Assembly: GCA_947167435.1 (NCBI GenBank)
Contig: CAMVIC010000002.1
Span: 1 to 32,157 of the forward strand
Direction: 5' to 3'
DNA length: 32,157 bases
DNA from: an uncultured Clostridia bacterium
Lineage (GTDB): Bacteria > Bacillota_A > Clostridia > Oscillospirales > Oscillospiraceae
Shown: positions 1 to 9,199 of the stretch, piece by piece
Layout: the number at the start of each line of letters is the position of its first letter
How positions within the stretch are numbered: the stretch's first letter is position 1
Program-made: the position numbers and the translations under genes
The notes under the pieces: model-generated
Database searches by the model: none
Told to the model about the DNA's origin: nothing
Seen by the model: the letters and a program-made list of their open reading frames with translations, nothing else

Positions 1-1491
<1,491 letters not shown>

Positions 1492-1502
1492 GCAAAAAAT
1501 AC

Positions 1503-1531
1503 TTGTACGGACAGGGGAAACCCGGTATACT
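1503..1531 (+). promoter_or_regulatory. Sigma-A type promoter for the AGCS symporter gene
   Basis: TTGTAC at 1503-1508 and TATACT at 1526-1531 are separated by 17 bp. The site lies in the 66-bp gap before the symporter gene, whose ribosome binding site CGGAGGAG and ATG follow within 27 bp of the -10 box. Confidence 0.7.
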
Positions 1532-1557
1532 GATAAAAAACGACGGAGGAGTATTCA

Positions 1558-2967
1558 ATGATTCAAGCGATCGACCAGGTTGTCAACGCCGTGAGCGGCG
1601 TTTTGTACAAGCCCTATATGGTGCCGCTGATTCTGGTGCTGGCGGGTCTGTATTTCAGCATCCGGCTGGGCTGGATCCAGTTCTCCCTGTTTGGGGAGTC
1701 CATCCGCGTCATTCAGGAGAAGCCCATGAATCTGGATGCCACCTCCTCCTTCGGCGCGCTGATGGTCTCCACCGCCTCCCGCGTGGGCACGGGCAATATC
1801 ATGGGCGTGTCCACCGCCCTGTGCTTGGGAGGGCCGGGCGCCATCTTCTGGATGTGGGTCACCGCGATTCTGGGCGGCGCCTCCGCCTTTGTGGAGTCCA
1901 CCCTGGCCCAGATCTATAAGAAGCGGGACGCCGACGGCAGCTGCTACGGCGGTCCCTCCTACTACATGCAGGACGCGCTGGGCCAGCGCTGGCTTGGCGT
2001 TGTTTTCTCCGTGGTGCTGATTCTGACCTACGCGGTGGGCTACAATATGCTGGCCGCCTACAACACCCAGGATACCTTCTCCGTATTCTCCTTTTACGGC
2101 GCGAAAACGCCCTATTATGTGGGCGGCGTACTGGCGGTCCTGTTCGCCGTCTGCGTGCTGGGCGGCGGCAAACGGCTGACCAAAGTGACGGAAGTGCTGG
2201 TGCCCGCCATGGGCGTTCTGTACGTGCTGGTCTCGCTGGTGGTGGTGATCCTGCACATCGGCAGTCTGCCCCGGGTCTTCTCCGCCATTTTCTCTTCCGC
2301 CTTCGATTTCAAGGCAATCCTGGGCGGTTTCTCCGGCTCCTGTATCATGTGGGGCATCAAGCGCGGCCTGTACTCCAACGAGGCGGGCATGGGCTCCGCC
2401 CCCAATGCCGCCGCGGCGGCGGACGTGAGTCACCCGGTCAAGCAGGGCCTGGTGCAGATGCTCTCCGTATTTATCGACACGCTGCTCATCTGCTCGGCTA
2501 CCGCCTTCCTCTGCCTCTTCTCCGGGGTGGAGCCCAGCGCGGAGATGGCAGGCGCCGCCTACGTGCAGTCCGCCACTGCCAGCGCCCTGGGCCGTTTCGG
2601 CCCCGTCTTCATCGCCGCGGCTGTCAGTCTCTTCGCCTTTACCACCCTGCTGGGCAATTATTACTACACCGAAGGCTGCCTGCGCTTCCTCCTGCGCCGC
2701 CAGCCCTCCAAGGCCTTTCTGCTGGTGTTCCGCCTCTGCGCCACGGTGCTCATCTTCCTGGGCGCGGTGAACTCCGCAAGCCTTGCCTGGGACACGGCGG
2801 ACCTGCTGCAGGCTCTGATGGTAATCATCAACGTGCCGGTGATCCTGCTGCTTTTCGCCCCGGTCAGGGCCGCGCTGAAGGATTATCAGGCCCAGCGCGC
2901 CGCCGGGAAGGACCCGAGATTTCGGGGCTCCCTCTCCGGTGTGCAGGGTACGGATTTCTGGCAGTGA
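1558..2967 (+). CDS. Alanine/glycine:cation symporter (AGCS family)
   Basis: This 469-residue polytopic membrane protein of usual AGCS length imports alanine or glycine with Na+ (or H+) in characterised members. The family segment with SSFGALMVSTASRVGTGNIM lies near residues 61-80. GGPSYYMQ follows around 127-134 and SNEAGMGSAPNAAA around 272-285. Hydrophobic segments recur throughout, consistent with about ten membrane helices. The ATG at 1558 follows GGAGGAG with good spacing, and a promoter lies just upstream, so it is probably transcribed alone. There is no clear strong terminator after it, only a weak GGACGGA/TCCGT hairpin around 2978-3000. Substrate preference within the family is inferred, not shown. 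Confidence 0.93.
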   Translation: MIQAIDQVVNAVSGVLYKPYMVPLILVLAGLYFSIRLGWIQFSLFGESIRVIQEKPMNLDATSSFGALMVSTASRVGTGNIMGVSTALCLGGPGAIFWMWVTAILGGASAFVESTLAQIYKKRDADGSCYGGPSYYMQDALGQRWLGVVFSVVLILTYAVGYNMLAAYNTQDTFSVFSFYGAKTPYYVGGVLAVLFAVCVLGGGKRLTKVTEVLVPAMGVLYVLVSLVVVILHIGSLPRVFSAIFSSAFDFKAILGGFSGSCIMWGIKRGLYSNEAGMGSAPNAAAAADVSHPVKQGLVQMLSVFIDTLLICSATAFLCLFSGVEPSAEMAGAAYVQSATASALGRFGPVFIAAAVSLFAFTTLLGNYYYTEGCLRFLLRRQPSKAFLLVFRLCATVLIFLGAVNSASLAWDTADLLQALMVIINVPVILLLFAPVRAALKDYQAQRAAGKDPRFRGSLSGVQGTDFWQ

Positions 2968-3008
2968 GCGGCAGGACGGAAAACGCGCTGTCCATCCGTA
3001 CTTTTCTC

Positions 3009-3037
3009 TTGTTCTGTCAGGCTTTTTCCTGTATAGT
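3009..3037 (+). promoter_or_regulatory. Sigma-A type promoter for the exported duplicated protein
   Basis: TTGTTC at 3009-3014 and TATAGT at 3032-3037 are spaced 17 bp apart. They lie 78 bp upstream of the ATG at 3116, giving a leader of about 70 nt with the ribosome binding site AAAGGAGG at 3101-3108. Confidence 0.6.
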
Positions 3038-3115
3038 AAAAGCAGCAAAACAAAATCAGTCGATTGCGAAACGGGTTTCACACTTGCCTGGAAAAATGAA
3101 AAAGGAGGTTCCCCT

Positions 3116-4354
3116 ATGAAACGCGCACTTGCTCTGGTTCTGATTCTGGTCATGTTCTTCACCTTCTCCGGCTTTGGCTCCAAGATCAGCAACACCCCCG
3201 CCGAGGCCCCTGCAGCCGACACGGCAAACAGCATCCCCGAGGGCTTTGAGACAAGCAGCTATATCTACGAAAGCTCCTACGGCGACACCACCTTCTTCCT
3301 GGTCATCAAGAACAATACTGACTCCGCTGTCTCCATCAGCGGCAACGCCCTTGCCAAGGACGCAAACGGCGGCTCCATCGGCGCCGGCAACTTCTCCGTG
3401 GACGTGCTGGGTCCCGGCGAGGAAACCATCACCTATTCCTATTTCAACAACGTCTCCGGCGTGGACTCCGTCAGCTTCCAGATGGTCACCAAGACCGACC
3501 CCCGTTACACCCCGGTGCTGGGCAGTCTGGACGTGAAGCGCTTTGACAACGGGCAGAACGTGTCCCTTTCCGTCACCAACAACGGCTCTGTCGGCGCCCA
3601 GTTTGTGGAAGCCTACGCCCTCTTTATGGACGCGGACAACAACGTGGTCCGCTACGCTTCCACCTACCTGACCGATGTGGACAACGAGATCAAGCCGGGC
3701 GAGACGATCTATGGCCAGCTGGACAGCTATGACAGCTATGACCACGCGCTGGTCTATCTGACCGGCCGGTCCGACGGCAAGGCCAACCATACGGAATATC
3801 CCTTTGACGCGGCCCAGCTGAGCGTGCGGGAATTCTGGTTTGAGAGCCGCTGGGGCGACACCTACGTGTTCCTGGCCGTCACCAACAATTCCGATACCGA
3901 CGTTGCGGTACAGGGCAACGCCGCCGCGCTGGACGCCGCCGGAAACGTGCTCGGCGCCGGCGATCTGTCCATCGATGTGATCGGCCCGGGTCAGGAATCC
4001 ATCGGTTACTTCTACTTCGACGACGTGACAGGCGTGGACCATGTGGACTACAAGCTTCAGGGCGACCCCGACAGCTACTATGTGGACATCATCGCCGGTC
4101 TGGAGGGGGATGCCAGCATCAATAACAACAACGTCGTCATCTCCCTGACCAACAACGGCCCCATCCCCGCCAAGTTCGTGCAGGTCTATGCGCTGTTCTT
4201 TGACGCCAACGACAACATGGTGGACTGGGATTACGTCTACGTCACCGATGATGACAACGAGATCAAGCCCGGCTCCACGCTGAGTGCCCAGCTGGATACC
4301 AACGAAGCCTTCGATTACGCGGAGCTCTTCATCACCGGCCGCGGCAGCAAATAA
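3116..4354 (+). CDS. Exported protein with duplicated FxLYD-like beta-sandwich halves, unknown function
   Basis: The start at 3116 is fixed by AAAGGAGG 7 nt upstream; an earlier in-frame ATG at 2939 would overlap the symporter gene and has no good site. The product has 412 residues. Residues 1-22 are a signal sequence, and the rest is two copies of about 190 residues (about 42-225 and 228-412). Each copy has two beta-rich units: one with a YGDTxFFLVIKNNxD-like motif and a GPGxExIxYxYF motif, the second with LTNNG, VYALFxDA and DDDNEIKPG-like motifs. These resemble FxLYD-type extracellular sandwich domains. It probably sits outside the cell. The signal end reads FSGFGSK, where a lipoprotein would have a Cys (a TTT codon at 3173-3175 in place of TGT or TGC). 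Attachment to the membrane is therefore uncertain. Function unknown. Confidence 0.85.
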   Translation: MKRALALVLILVMFFTFSGFGSKISNTPAEAPAADTANSIPEGFETSSYIYESSYGDTTFFLVIKNNTDSAVSISGNALAKDANGGSIGAGNFSVDVLGPGEETITYSYFNNVSGVDSVSFQMVTKTDPRYTPVLGSLDVKRFDNGQNVSLSVTNNGSVGAQFVEAYALFMDADNNVVRYASTYLTDVDNEIKPGETIYGQLDSYDSYDHALVYLTGRSDGKANHTEYPFDAAQLSVREFWFESRWGDTYVFLAVTNNSDTDVAVQGNAAALDAAGNVLGAGDLSIDVIGPGQESIGYFYFDDVTGVDHVDYKLQGDPDSYYVDIIAGLEGDASINNNNVVISLTNNGPIPAKFVQVYALFFDANDNMVDWDYVYVTDDDNEIKPGSTLSAQLDTNEAFDYAELFITGRGSK

Positions 4355-4374
4355 TCCCGATACAGCCTTTCTTC

Positions 4375-4399
4375 AGCGGGCCGCTTCAGGCGGCCCGCT
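4375..4399 (+). terminator. Hairpin terminator, weak U tract
   Basis: AGCGGGCCGC and GCGGCCCGCT form a perfect 10-bp stem with a 5-nt loop, 20 bp after the stop of the exported protein. Only TTTCC follows, so termination is probably incomplete. No clear separate promoter precedes the dehydratase gene, which may depend on read-through. Confidence 0.65.
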
Positions 4400-4448
4400 T
4401 TCCAACAATTCTGATGAACAACATTCATTTCCGCAAAGGAGATTCAAC

Positions 4449-6200
4449 ATGGAACTTGTCAGCCAGAAGCTGAGACAGATTGCCCCGGAGCTGGACCCCC
4501 TGCGTCTGGGCACCGGCTGGAAGCCGGAGGACCTGTCCAGACCCCAGATTCTGATTGAGAGCACCTTCGGCGACAGCCACCCCGGCTCCGGCCATCTGGA
4601 CAAGCTGGTGGCGGAGGTGCGCCGGGGCGTGGCCGACGCCGGCGGCTTCGGCGCCCGCTATTTCTGCACGGATATCTGCGACGGGGAGAGTCAGGGCCAT
4701 GACGGCATCAATTTCTCTCTGGCCAGCCGGGAGTGCATTGCCAACATGATCGAGATTCACGCAGGGGCCACGCCCTTTGACGGGGGCGTCTTTCTGGCCA
4801 GCTGCGACAAGGGCCTGCCCGGCAACCTGATCGGCATGGCCCGGGCGGATCTGCCCTCCCTGCTGGTGCCGGGCGGCACCATGAACGCCGGGCCGGAGCT
4901 GCTGACGCTGGAACAGCTGGGCGCGTATTCCGCCCGCTGCGAACGGGGCGAGATTGGGGAGGACAAGCTCCGCTGGGCCAAGGAGAACGCCTGTCCGTCC
5001 TGCGGCGCCTGCTCCTTTATCGGCACCGCCTCCACCATGCAGATCATGGCAGAGGCCCTGGGTCTGGCGCTGCCGGGCAGCGCCCTGCTGCCGGCGGAGA
5101 GTCGGGAGCTGGCGGACTGCGCCTACCGGTCCGGCCGGAGGGCCGTGGAGCTTGCCACGGAGGGCAGCCTGCGCCCTTCCCGGATCGTGACCATGGAGAG
5201 CCTGGAAAACGCGGTGCTGGTCCACGCGGCCATCTCCGGGTCCACCAACTGCCTGCTGCACCTGCCCGCCATCGCCCACGAGCTGGGTCTGACCCTCAGC
5301 GGCGACGACTTTGACCGGCTCCACCGGAGCGTGCCCTGGCTGCTGGATCTCCGCCCCGCCGGGCGCTGGCCCGCCGAGTTCTTCTACTATGCCGGGGGAC
5401 TGCCCGCGATTCTGGAGGAGCTGCGGCCTCGGCTGCACCTGGACGCCATGACCGTCACCGGGAAGACCCTGGGCGAAAACCTGGAGGAGCTGAAGCAGAG
5501 CGGCTATTACGAGCGCTGCCGGGCGGCGCTGGAAAAAGCCAACCGGAGGCGCGGACTGCATCTGACAAAAGAGGACATCATCCGCCCCGCCGACAGGCCC
5601 CTTGGCCGGGACGGCTCCGTGGCGGTGCTCAAGGGAAACCTGGCCCCGGAGGGCGCGGTCATCAAGCACACCGCCTGCCCGAAGGAGATGTTCTCCGCCA
5701 CCCTGCGTGCCCGCCCCTTTGACAGTGAGGAGGAATGTATCGACGCGGTGCTGCACCACCGGGTACGGCCCGGCGACGCGGTGTTCATCCGCTACGAGGG
5801 GCCCCGGGGCTCCGGCATGCCGGAGATGTTCTATACCTCCGAGGCCATCTCCTCTGACAAAGAGCTGGGCAGAAGCATCGCCCTCATCACCGACGGCCGT
5901 TTCTCCGGCGCCTCCACCGGGCCGGTCATCGGTCACTGCAGTCCGGAGGCTCAATCCGGCGGTCCCATCGCCCTGGTGGAGGAGGACGACCTGATCCGCC
6001 TGGACGTGGACGGCCGGAGGCTGGATATCGTGGGCGTGAAGGGGGAAGAGAAATCGCCTGCTGAGATTGCCGCCATTCTGGAGCAGCGGCGGCAGGGCTG
6101 GCAGCCGAAGCCTCCCCGGTATCGGCGGGGCGTACTGCGCCTTTTCGCCGAGCATGCAGCCTCTCCCATGGAGGGCGCATGGCTCCGCTATGACGGATAA
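4449..6200 (+). CDS. YjhG-like sugar-acid dehydratase (IlvD/Edd family)
   Basis: The start at 4449 follows AAAGGAG at 4435-4441; the product has 583 residues. The family uses an Fe-S cluster and Mg2+ to dehydrate 2,3-dihydroxy acids to 2-keto-3-deoxy acids. Motifs seen are TDICDGESQG with Cys77, ASCDKGLPG with Cys119, CPSCGAC with Cys182/185/188, and near the C-terminus TDGRFSGASTG and IGHCSPEA. The IlvD PCN motif, source of one cluster cysteine, is replaced by HPGSGH at 44-49. The CDG cysteine and the CDKGLP, SCGAC and GSTN.LLHLPAIAH segments match what I recall of the YjhG/YagF (xylonate dehydratase) branch. A role in aldonic-acid breakdown is therefore more likely than branched-chain amino-acid synthesis. 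No ilv genes are nearby, whereas a GH2 enzyme is. The N-terminus is shorter than in YjhG. The exact sugar acid is unknown. Confidence 0.88.
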   Translation: MELVSQKLRQIAPELDPLRLGTGWKPEDLSRPQILIESTFGDSHPGSGHLDKLVAEVRRGVADAGGFGARYFCTDICDGESQGHDGINFSLASRECIANMIEIHAGATPFDGGVFLASCDKGLPGNLIGMARADLPSLLVPGGTMNAGPELLTLEQLGAYSARCERGEIGEDKLRWAKENACPSCGACSFIGTASTMQIMAEALGLALPGSALLPAESRELADCAYRSGRRAVELATEGSLRPSRIVTMESLENAVLVHAAISGSTNCLLHLPAIAHELGLTLSGDDFDRLHRSVPWLLDLRPAGRWPAEFFYYAGGLPAILEELRPRLHLDAMTVTGKTLGENLEELKQSGYYERCRAALEKANRRRGLHLTKEDIIRPADRPLGRDGSVAVLKGNLAPEGAVIKHTACPKEMFSATLRARPFDSEEECIDAVLHHRVRPGDAVFIRYEGPRGSGMPEMFYTSEAISSDKELGRSIALITDGRFSGASTGPVIGHCSPEAQSGGPIALVEEDDLIRLDVDGRRLDIVGVKGEEKSPAEIAAILEQRRQGWQPKPPRYRRGVLRLFAEHAASPMEGAWLRYDG

Positions 6201-6204
6201 AAGC

Positions 6205-6247
6205 GCCTCCGACCGGAGAACGCTGCCGGTCGGAGGCTTGACTTTTT
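6205..6247 (+). terminator. Intrinsic terminator after the dehydratase gene
   Basis: GCCTCCGACCGG (6205-6216) and CCGGTCGGAGGC (6226-6237) form a perfect 12-bp stem, followed by TTGACTTTTT. It starts 5 bp after the stop codon. Confidence 0.9.
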
Positions 6248-6265
6248 CTGAAAAAGGTGTAGGAT
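6238..6265 (+). promoter_or_regulatory. Possible promoter overlapping the terminator tail
   Basis: TTGACT at 6238-6243 and TAGGAT at 6260-6265 with a 16-bp spacer precede the broken AEC gene by 34 bp. The -35 box overlaps the T tract of the preceding terminator, so part of the match may be coincidental. Confidence 0.35.
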
Positions 6266-6298
6266 TTTTTGTTATTCTGAATCGGAAAGAGAGAAGCT

Positions 6299-7237
6299 AT
6301 GGAAAGCTTTCGCGTCAGTCTCAATGCCGTACTCCCCCTGTTCCTCTATATGGCCACCGGCTAAATTGCCAAGCTGTGCCGCCTGCTGGATGAGAAGGAT
6401 GTCTTCAAGTTCAACAAGGTCGTCTTCAACGTGTTTCTGACCATGAATATGTTCCGCTCCGTATACAGCTCGGAGCTGAGCAATGCCGTGCGTCCCCGGC
6501 TGATTGCCTTTTCCGTGTGCGGCGTGCTGGCCGCCTGCGGCATCGGCCTGCTGCTGGCCCGTGCTGTCTGTACGGAGAGAAACCAGCGGGGCGTATTCGC
6601 CCAGGGTGTGTTCCGTTCCAACTTCGTGCTCATCGGCCTTGCCATCGCCGGGGTCCTGGTCCCCTATGAGGATACCGCCCCCGTGGCCATTCTCAGCGCC
6701 GTGATTATCCCCCTCTATAACGTGCTGGCAGTCATCGTGCTCTCAGTCTATGCCGGAGAAAAGGTTACGCCCCGTATCATACTCGTGAAAATCGCAAAGA
6801 ACCCGCTGATTCTGGTAACTCTGCTCGGCTTACTGTTTCTGCTGCTGGGCATCCGCCTGCCTGAGCCGGTGGAGCTTGCCATGAACGCCATGTCTGCCGT
6901 GGCTACGCCCATGATGCTGTTTCTTCTGGGCGCCTTTTTCCATTTTGACAGTCTGGGCAGGTTTTCCGGGCAGTTGACACTGATCACCCTGTTCAAGCTG
7001 GTGATCATCCCCGGAATTTTTCTGACTCTCGGCTATTTTCTGGGCTTCCGGGGCATGGAGTTTGCGGGCTTGATTGCAGCCTTCGCCTCCTCTACGGCTG
7101 TCTCCTCCTTCACCATGAGCCAGCAGCTGGGCGGGGATGCGGAACTTGCGGGCGGTGCTATCGTGGTCACCGCGCTCTTTTCCTCCCTGACTCTGTTTCT
7201 CTGGTGTCTGCTTTTCAAAACCGTCGGCGCTTTCTGA
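6299..7237 (+). pseudogene. AEC (auxin efflux carrier) family transporter, in-frame stop at codon 22
   Basis: Translation from the ATG at 6299 reads a normal AEC N-terminus (NAVLPLFLYMATG), then TAA at 6362-6364. It continues in the same frame as IAKLCRLLDEKDVFKFNKVV and on to a complete C-terminal part ending at 7237. The family usually has an aromatic residue there, so one base change (TAC or TAT to TAA) explains the stop. The remaining frame codes for about ten membrane segments and ends with SFTMSQQLGGD-like family features, giving 312 codons in all, the normal length. AEC proteins export or import carboxylates such as malate. Re-initiation downstream (GTG at 6419 or ATG at 6431) would lose the first helix. 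A sequencing error is the other explanation. No further frame damage is seen, so the lesion is recent or artefactual. Confidence 0.85.
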
Positions 7238-7481
7238 GGGAACGGGTCACGGAATTTGCCTGTTCTCCGGCCTGTATCCCTGTGAACGCCTGCTGCTTTC
7301 GGCATTTTGTTCAAGTTTTTGCGTCATTTTTTGTACGCTTTTACAGTTTTGTCGTACCGTGCCGGATTCAGTCAACAAATCCAGGGTTTTTCCAAGAAAA
7401 ACGGCATTTTTGTTTCTCATCAGTGTCCAATTACTGTTCTGGAACAAAAGCGCTGTTTTTTCTTTTTATTTTTTTCGTAGC
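7238..7481 (+). other. AT-rich intergenic region upstream of dctP
   Basis: There is no gene here; the stretch is clearly more AT-rich than its surroundings. It holds an inverted repeat GTACG/CGTAC (7333-7337 and 7353-7357) and a small GTTTTT/AAAAAC hairpin near 7386-7402. It also has a copy of TTTCGGCA at 7297-7304 that resembles the repeat arms at the dct promoter. No convincing terminator for the preceding AEC gene was found. Confidence 0.5.
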
Positions 7482-7510
7482 TTGACGAATGCCGAAAAAG
7501 TCATTATGAT
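7482..7510 (+). promoter_or_regulatory. Sigma-A type promoter of the dctPQM operon
   Basis: TTGACG at 7482-7487 and TATGAT at 7505-7510 with a 17-bp spacer give a near-consensus promoter. The start point would be near 7517, leaving a leader of about 65 nt. No sigma-54 (-24/-12) promoter was seen in this region. Confidence 0.8.
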
Positions 7511-7553
7511 AATCACACAAACATTTATGCTTCCGCTTTAAATGTTTTCGGCA
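7490..7553 (+). repeat. Inverted repeat flanking the dct promoter start (possible operator pair)
   Basis: TGCCGAAAA at 7490-7498 lies inside the promoter spacer and is exactly complementary to TTTTCGGCA at 7545-7553 in the leader. The arms are 55 bp centre to centre, about five helical turns. The first arm lies upstream of the predicted transcript, so the pair cannot act as an RNA hairpin and is better explained as protein binding sites. Confidence 0.5.
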
Positions 7554-7581
7554 AAACCAAACAAAATAAGGAGGAAAAGAA

Positions 7582-8550
7582 ATGAAAAAACTTACCGCAC
7601 TGTTTCTGGCTCTGGTAATGGTCGTCGCCCTCGCCGCTGTGGGGATGCCCACTGCCGCCGCCGACGCTGTCCACCTGAAGCTCAACCACCCCGCCGCTGA
7701 CGGCGGCCCCTACGACCTGATGGCCAAAGAATTTGCCCGCCTGGTCGAAGAGAAGTCCGAAGGCCGCTACGTGATCGACATCTTCCCCGCCAACCAGCTG
7801 GGCACCCAGGAAGAGGCGCTTGACGCCGTCTCCCTCGGCACTCTGGATATGTGCGTCACCTCCGACGACATTCTGGCCAAGTACGCTCCCGAATGGGGCT
7901 ACATCGGCCTGCCCTTCCTGTTTGACGACGTGGACGACGTGGACGAGAACCTGAACGGCGAGCTGGGCGCTTACCTGTCCGGCCTGCTGGAGAGCAAGGG
8001 CATCATGGTCATCTCCTTCTTCGAGAACGGCTTCCGCAACGTCACCGCCAACAAGCCCATCGAGACCCCCGCTGATTTGAGTGGTCTGAAGATCCGCGTC
8101 ATGACCAACGAGCCGCTGCGCGCCATGTTCACCAACGCCGGCGCCGTCATCACCAACGTCTCCTTCTCCGAGCTGTACCAGGCCCTGCAGCTGAACACCT
8201 GCGAAGCCCAGGAGAACCCCTTCGCCAACATCCGCGACAAGAAGTTCTACGAGGTTCAGAAGTACCTGTGCGTCACCATGCACTCCCACACCGCTGAGCC
8301 CCTGGTCATGAGCGTAGACCTGTTCGACAGCCTGTCCCCCGAGGATCAGGAGATGTTCAAGGAGTGCGGCCTGGAGGCCTCCAAGTGGGCTTACCAGTAC
8401 GCCAAGGACACCGACGCTGAGAACCGCGCCTTCCTGGAGACCGTCATGACCGTCACCGATCCTGACCGTGCCGCATGGAAGGAATTCGCCGAAGAGACCA
8501 ACGCTCCCTACCTGGAGAAGTACACCGAGGCTGCTGCTCTCAAGAAGTAA
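7582..8550 (+). CDS. dctP: TRAP transporter solute-binding protein DctP
   Basis: 322 residues. AAGGAGG at 7568-7574 sets the start. A signal peptide with an AAA-D type cleavage region (about residues 1-28) is followed by the DctP fold. Conserved features are FPANQLGTQEEAL near 68-80 and LSGLKIRV at 167-173, with Arg172 as the likely carboxylate-binding arginine. DctP proteins capture an organic acid outside the cell and hand it to the DctQM permease, driven by an ion gradient. No lipobox cysteine is present, which leaves it unclear how the protein is retained in a Gram-positive cell. It is the first gene of dctPQM, separated from dctQ by a 15-bp hairpin. The ligand cannot be predicted from sequence; the neighbouring catabolic genes suggest a hydroxy- or dicarboxylic acid. 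Confidence 0.94.
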   Translation: MKKLTALFLALVMVVALAAVGMPTAAADAVHLKLNHPAADGGPYDLMAKEFARLVEEKSEGRYVIDIFPANQLGTQEEALDAVSLGTLDMCVTSDDILAKYAPEWGYIGLPFLFDDVDDVDENLNGELGAYLSGLLESKGIMVISFFENGFRNVTANKPIETPADLSGLKIRVMTNEPLRAMFTNAGAVITNVSFSELYQALQLNTCEAQENPFANIRDKKFYEVQKYLCVTMHSHTAEPLVMSVDLFDSLSPEDQEMFKECGLEASKWAYQYAKDTDAENRAFLETVMTVTDPDRAAWKEFAEETNAPYLEKYTEAAALKK

Positions 8551-8582
8551 TTTTCGCTAAGAACCCGTAAAAGAAGCTACAA

Positions 8583-8617
8583 AAGAATGAGTATAGGGTT
8601 ATCCTATACTCATTCTT
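8583..8617 (+). promoter_or_regulatory. Strong dctP-dctQ intercistronic hairpin
   Basis: AAGAATGAGTATAGG (8583-8597) and its exact complement CCTATACTCATTCTT (8603-8617) form a perfect 15-bp stem with a 5-nt loop. No T tract follows, so it is not a typical terminator. It lies 32 bp after the dctP stop, where a 3' stabiliser or partial processing/termination site would raise binding-protein mRNA over permease mRNA. Confidence 0.75.
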
Positions 8618-8646
8618 GATAAATCACTGAAAAAAGCAGGTGTTTT

Positions 8647-9198
8647 ATGTACAACGGACTTGTCAAGCTCAACGATGGCATTTTCAAGGTGTACAAGGTG
8701 ATTATGATGATCCTGCTGGCGCTGATGAGCATCTGGGTCTTCCTGGAGGTCGTCTTCCGTGAGGTGGGCTACAGCGCTCCCTGGATCGAAGAATTCACCA
8801 TATACGCCTTCAGCTGGCTGACCTATTTCGGCGCGGCAAACGTGCTGCGCAAGGACGGCCATCTAAGCGTCTCCGCCCTGACCGGCGTTATCGAGAAGAA
8901 ATCCCCCACGGCACGCAAGGTGCTGGCCGTGATTTCCTATGTGATCGTTCTGGTCTTCTGCATCGTGGTCTGCTACTATTCCACCCAGATGGTCATGAAG
9001 TATCTGCAGCGCGGTTCCACCACCACCAACGTGCGCTGGATCAAGATGGGCTGGATCTTCATCCAGATTCCCATTAACTACCTGGTTTACATTCTGCTCG
9101 AGATCGAGAAGATCTGGGGCGTCCTCAGAGGCAACAAGGTACATCCGGGCCGGGATTCCGAAGATCTCGGCAAGAACATCGGGAAGGAGGCAGAGTGA
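8647..9198 (+). CDS. dctQ: TRAP transporter small permease DctQ
   Basis: 183 residues with four predicted membrane helices (about residues 15-35, 50-70, 88-112 and 128-150), the DctQ layout. The pattern APWIEEFTIYAFSWLTYFGAA around 45-65, followed by RKDGHLSV, is characteristic of the family. The small subunit links the binding protein to the large permease DctM. The stop is 1 bp before the dctM start, so the two are translationally coupled. The ribosome binding site (AGCAGG) is weak compared with neighbouring genes. Confidence 0.93.
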   Translation: MYNGLVKLNDGIFKVYKVIMMILLALMSIWVFLEVVFREVGYSAPWIEEFTIYAFSWLTYFGAANVLRKDGHLSVSALTGVIEKKSPTARKVLAVISYVIVLVFCIVVCYYSTQMVMKYLQRGSTTTNVRWIKMGWIFIQIPINYLVYILLEIEKIWGVLRGNKVHPGRDSEDLGKNIGKEAE

Positions 9199-9199
9199 A

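Noticed and set aside
1555..3234. Long minus-strand open frame opposite the AGCS symporter gene
   Set aside because: It mirrors a clear membrane protein gene and shows only antisense-type composition.
4449..6200. Dihydroxy-acid dehydratase of branched-chain amino-acid synthesis (ilvD)
   Set aside because: The PCN cysteine motif is missing, the CDG, CDKGLP and SCGAC segments follow the YjhG branch, and no other ilv gene is nearby.
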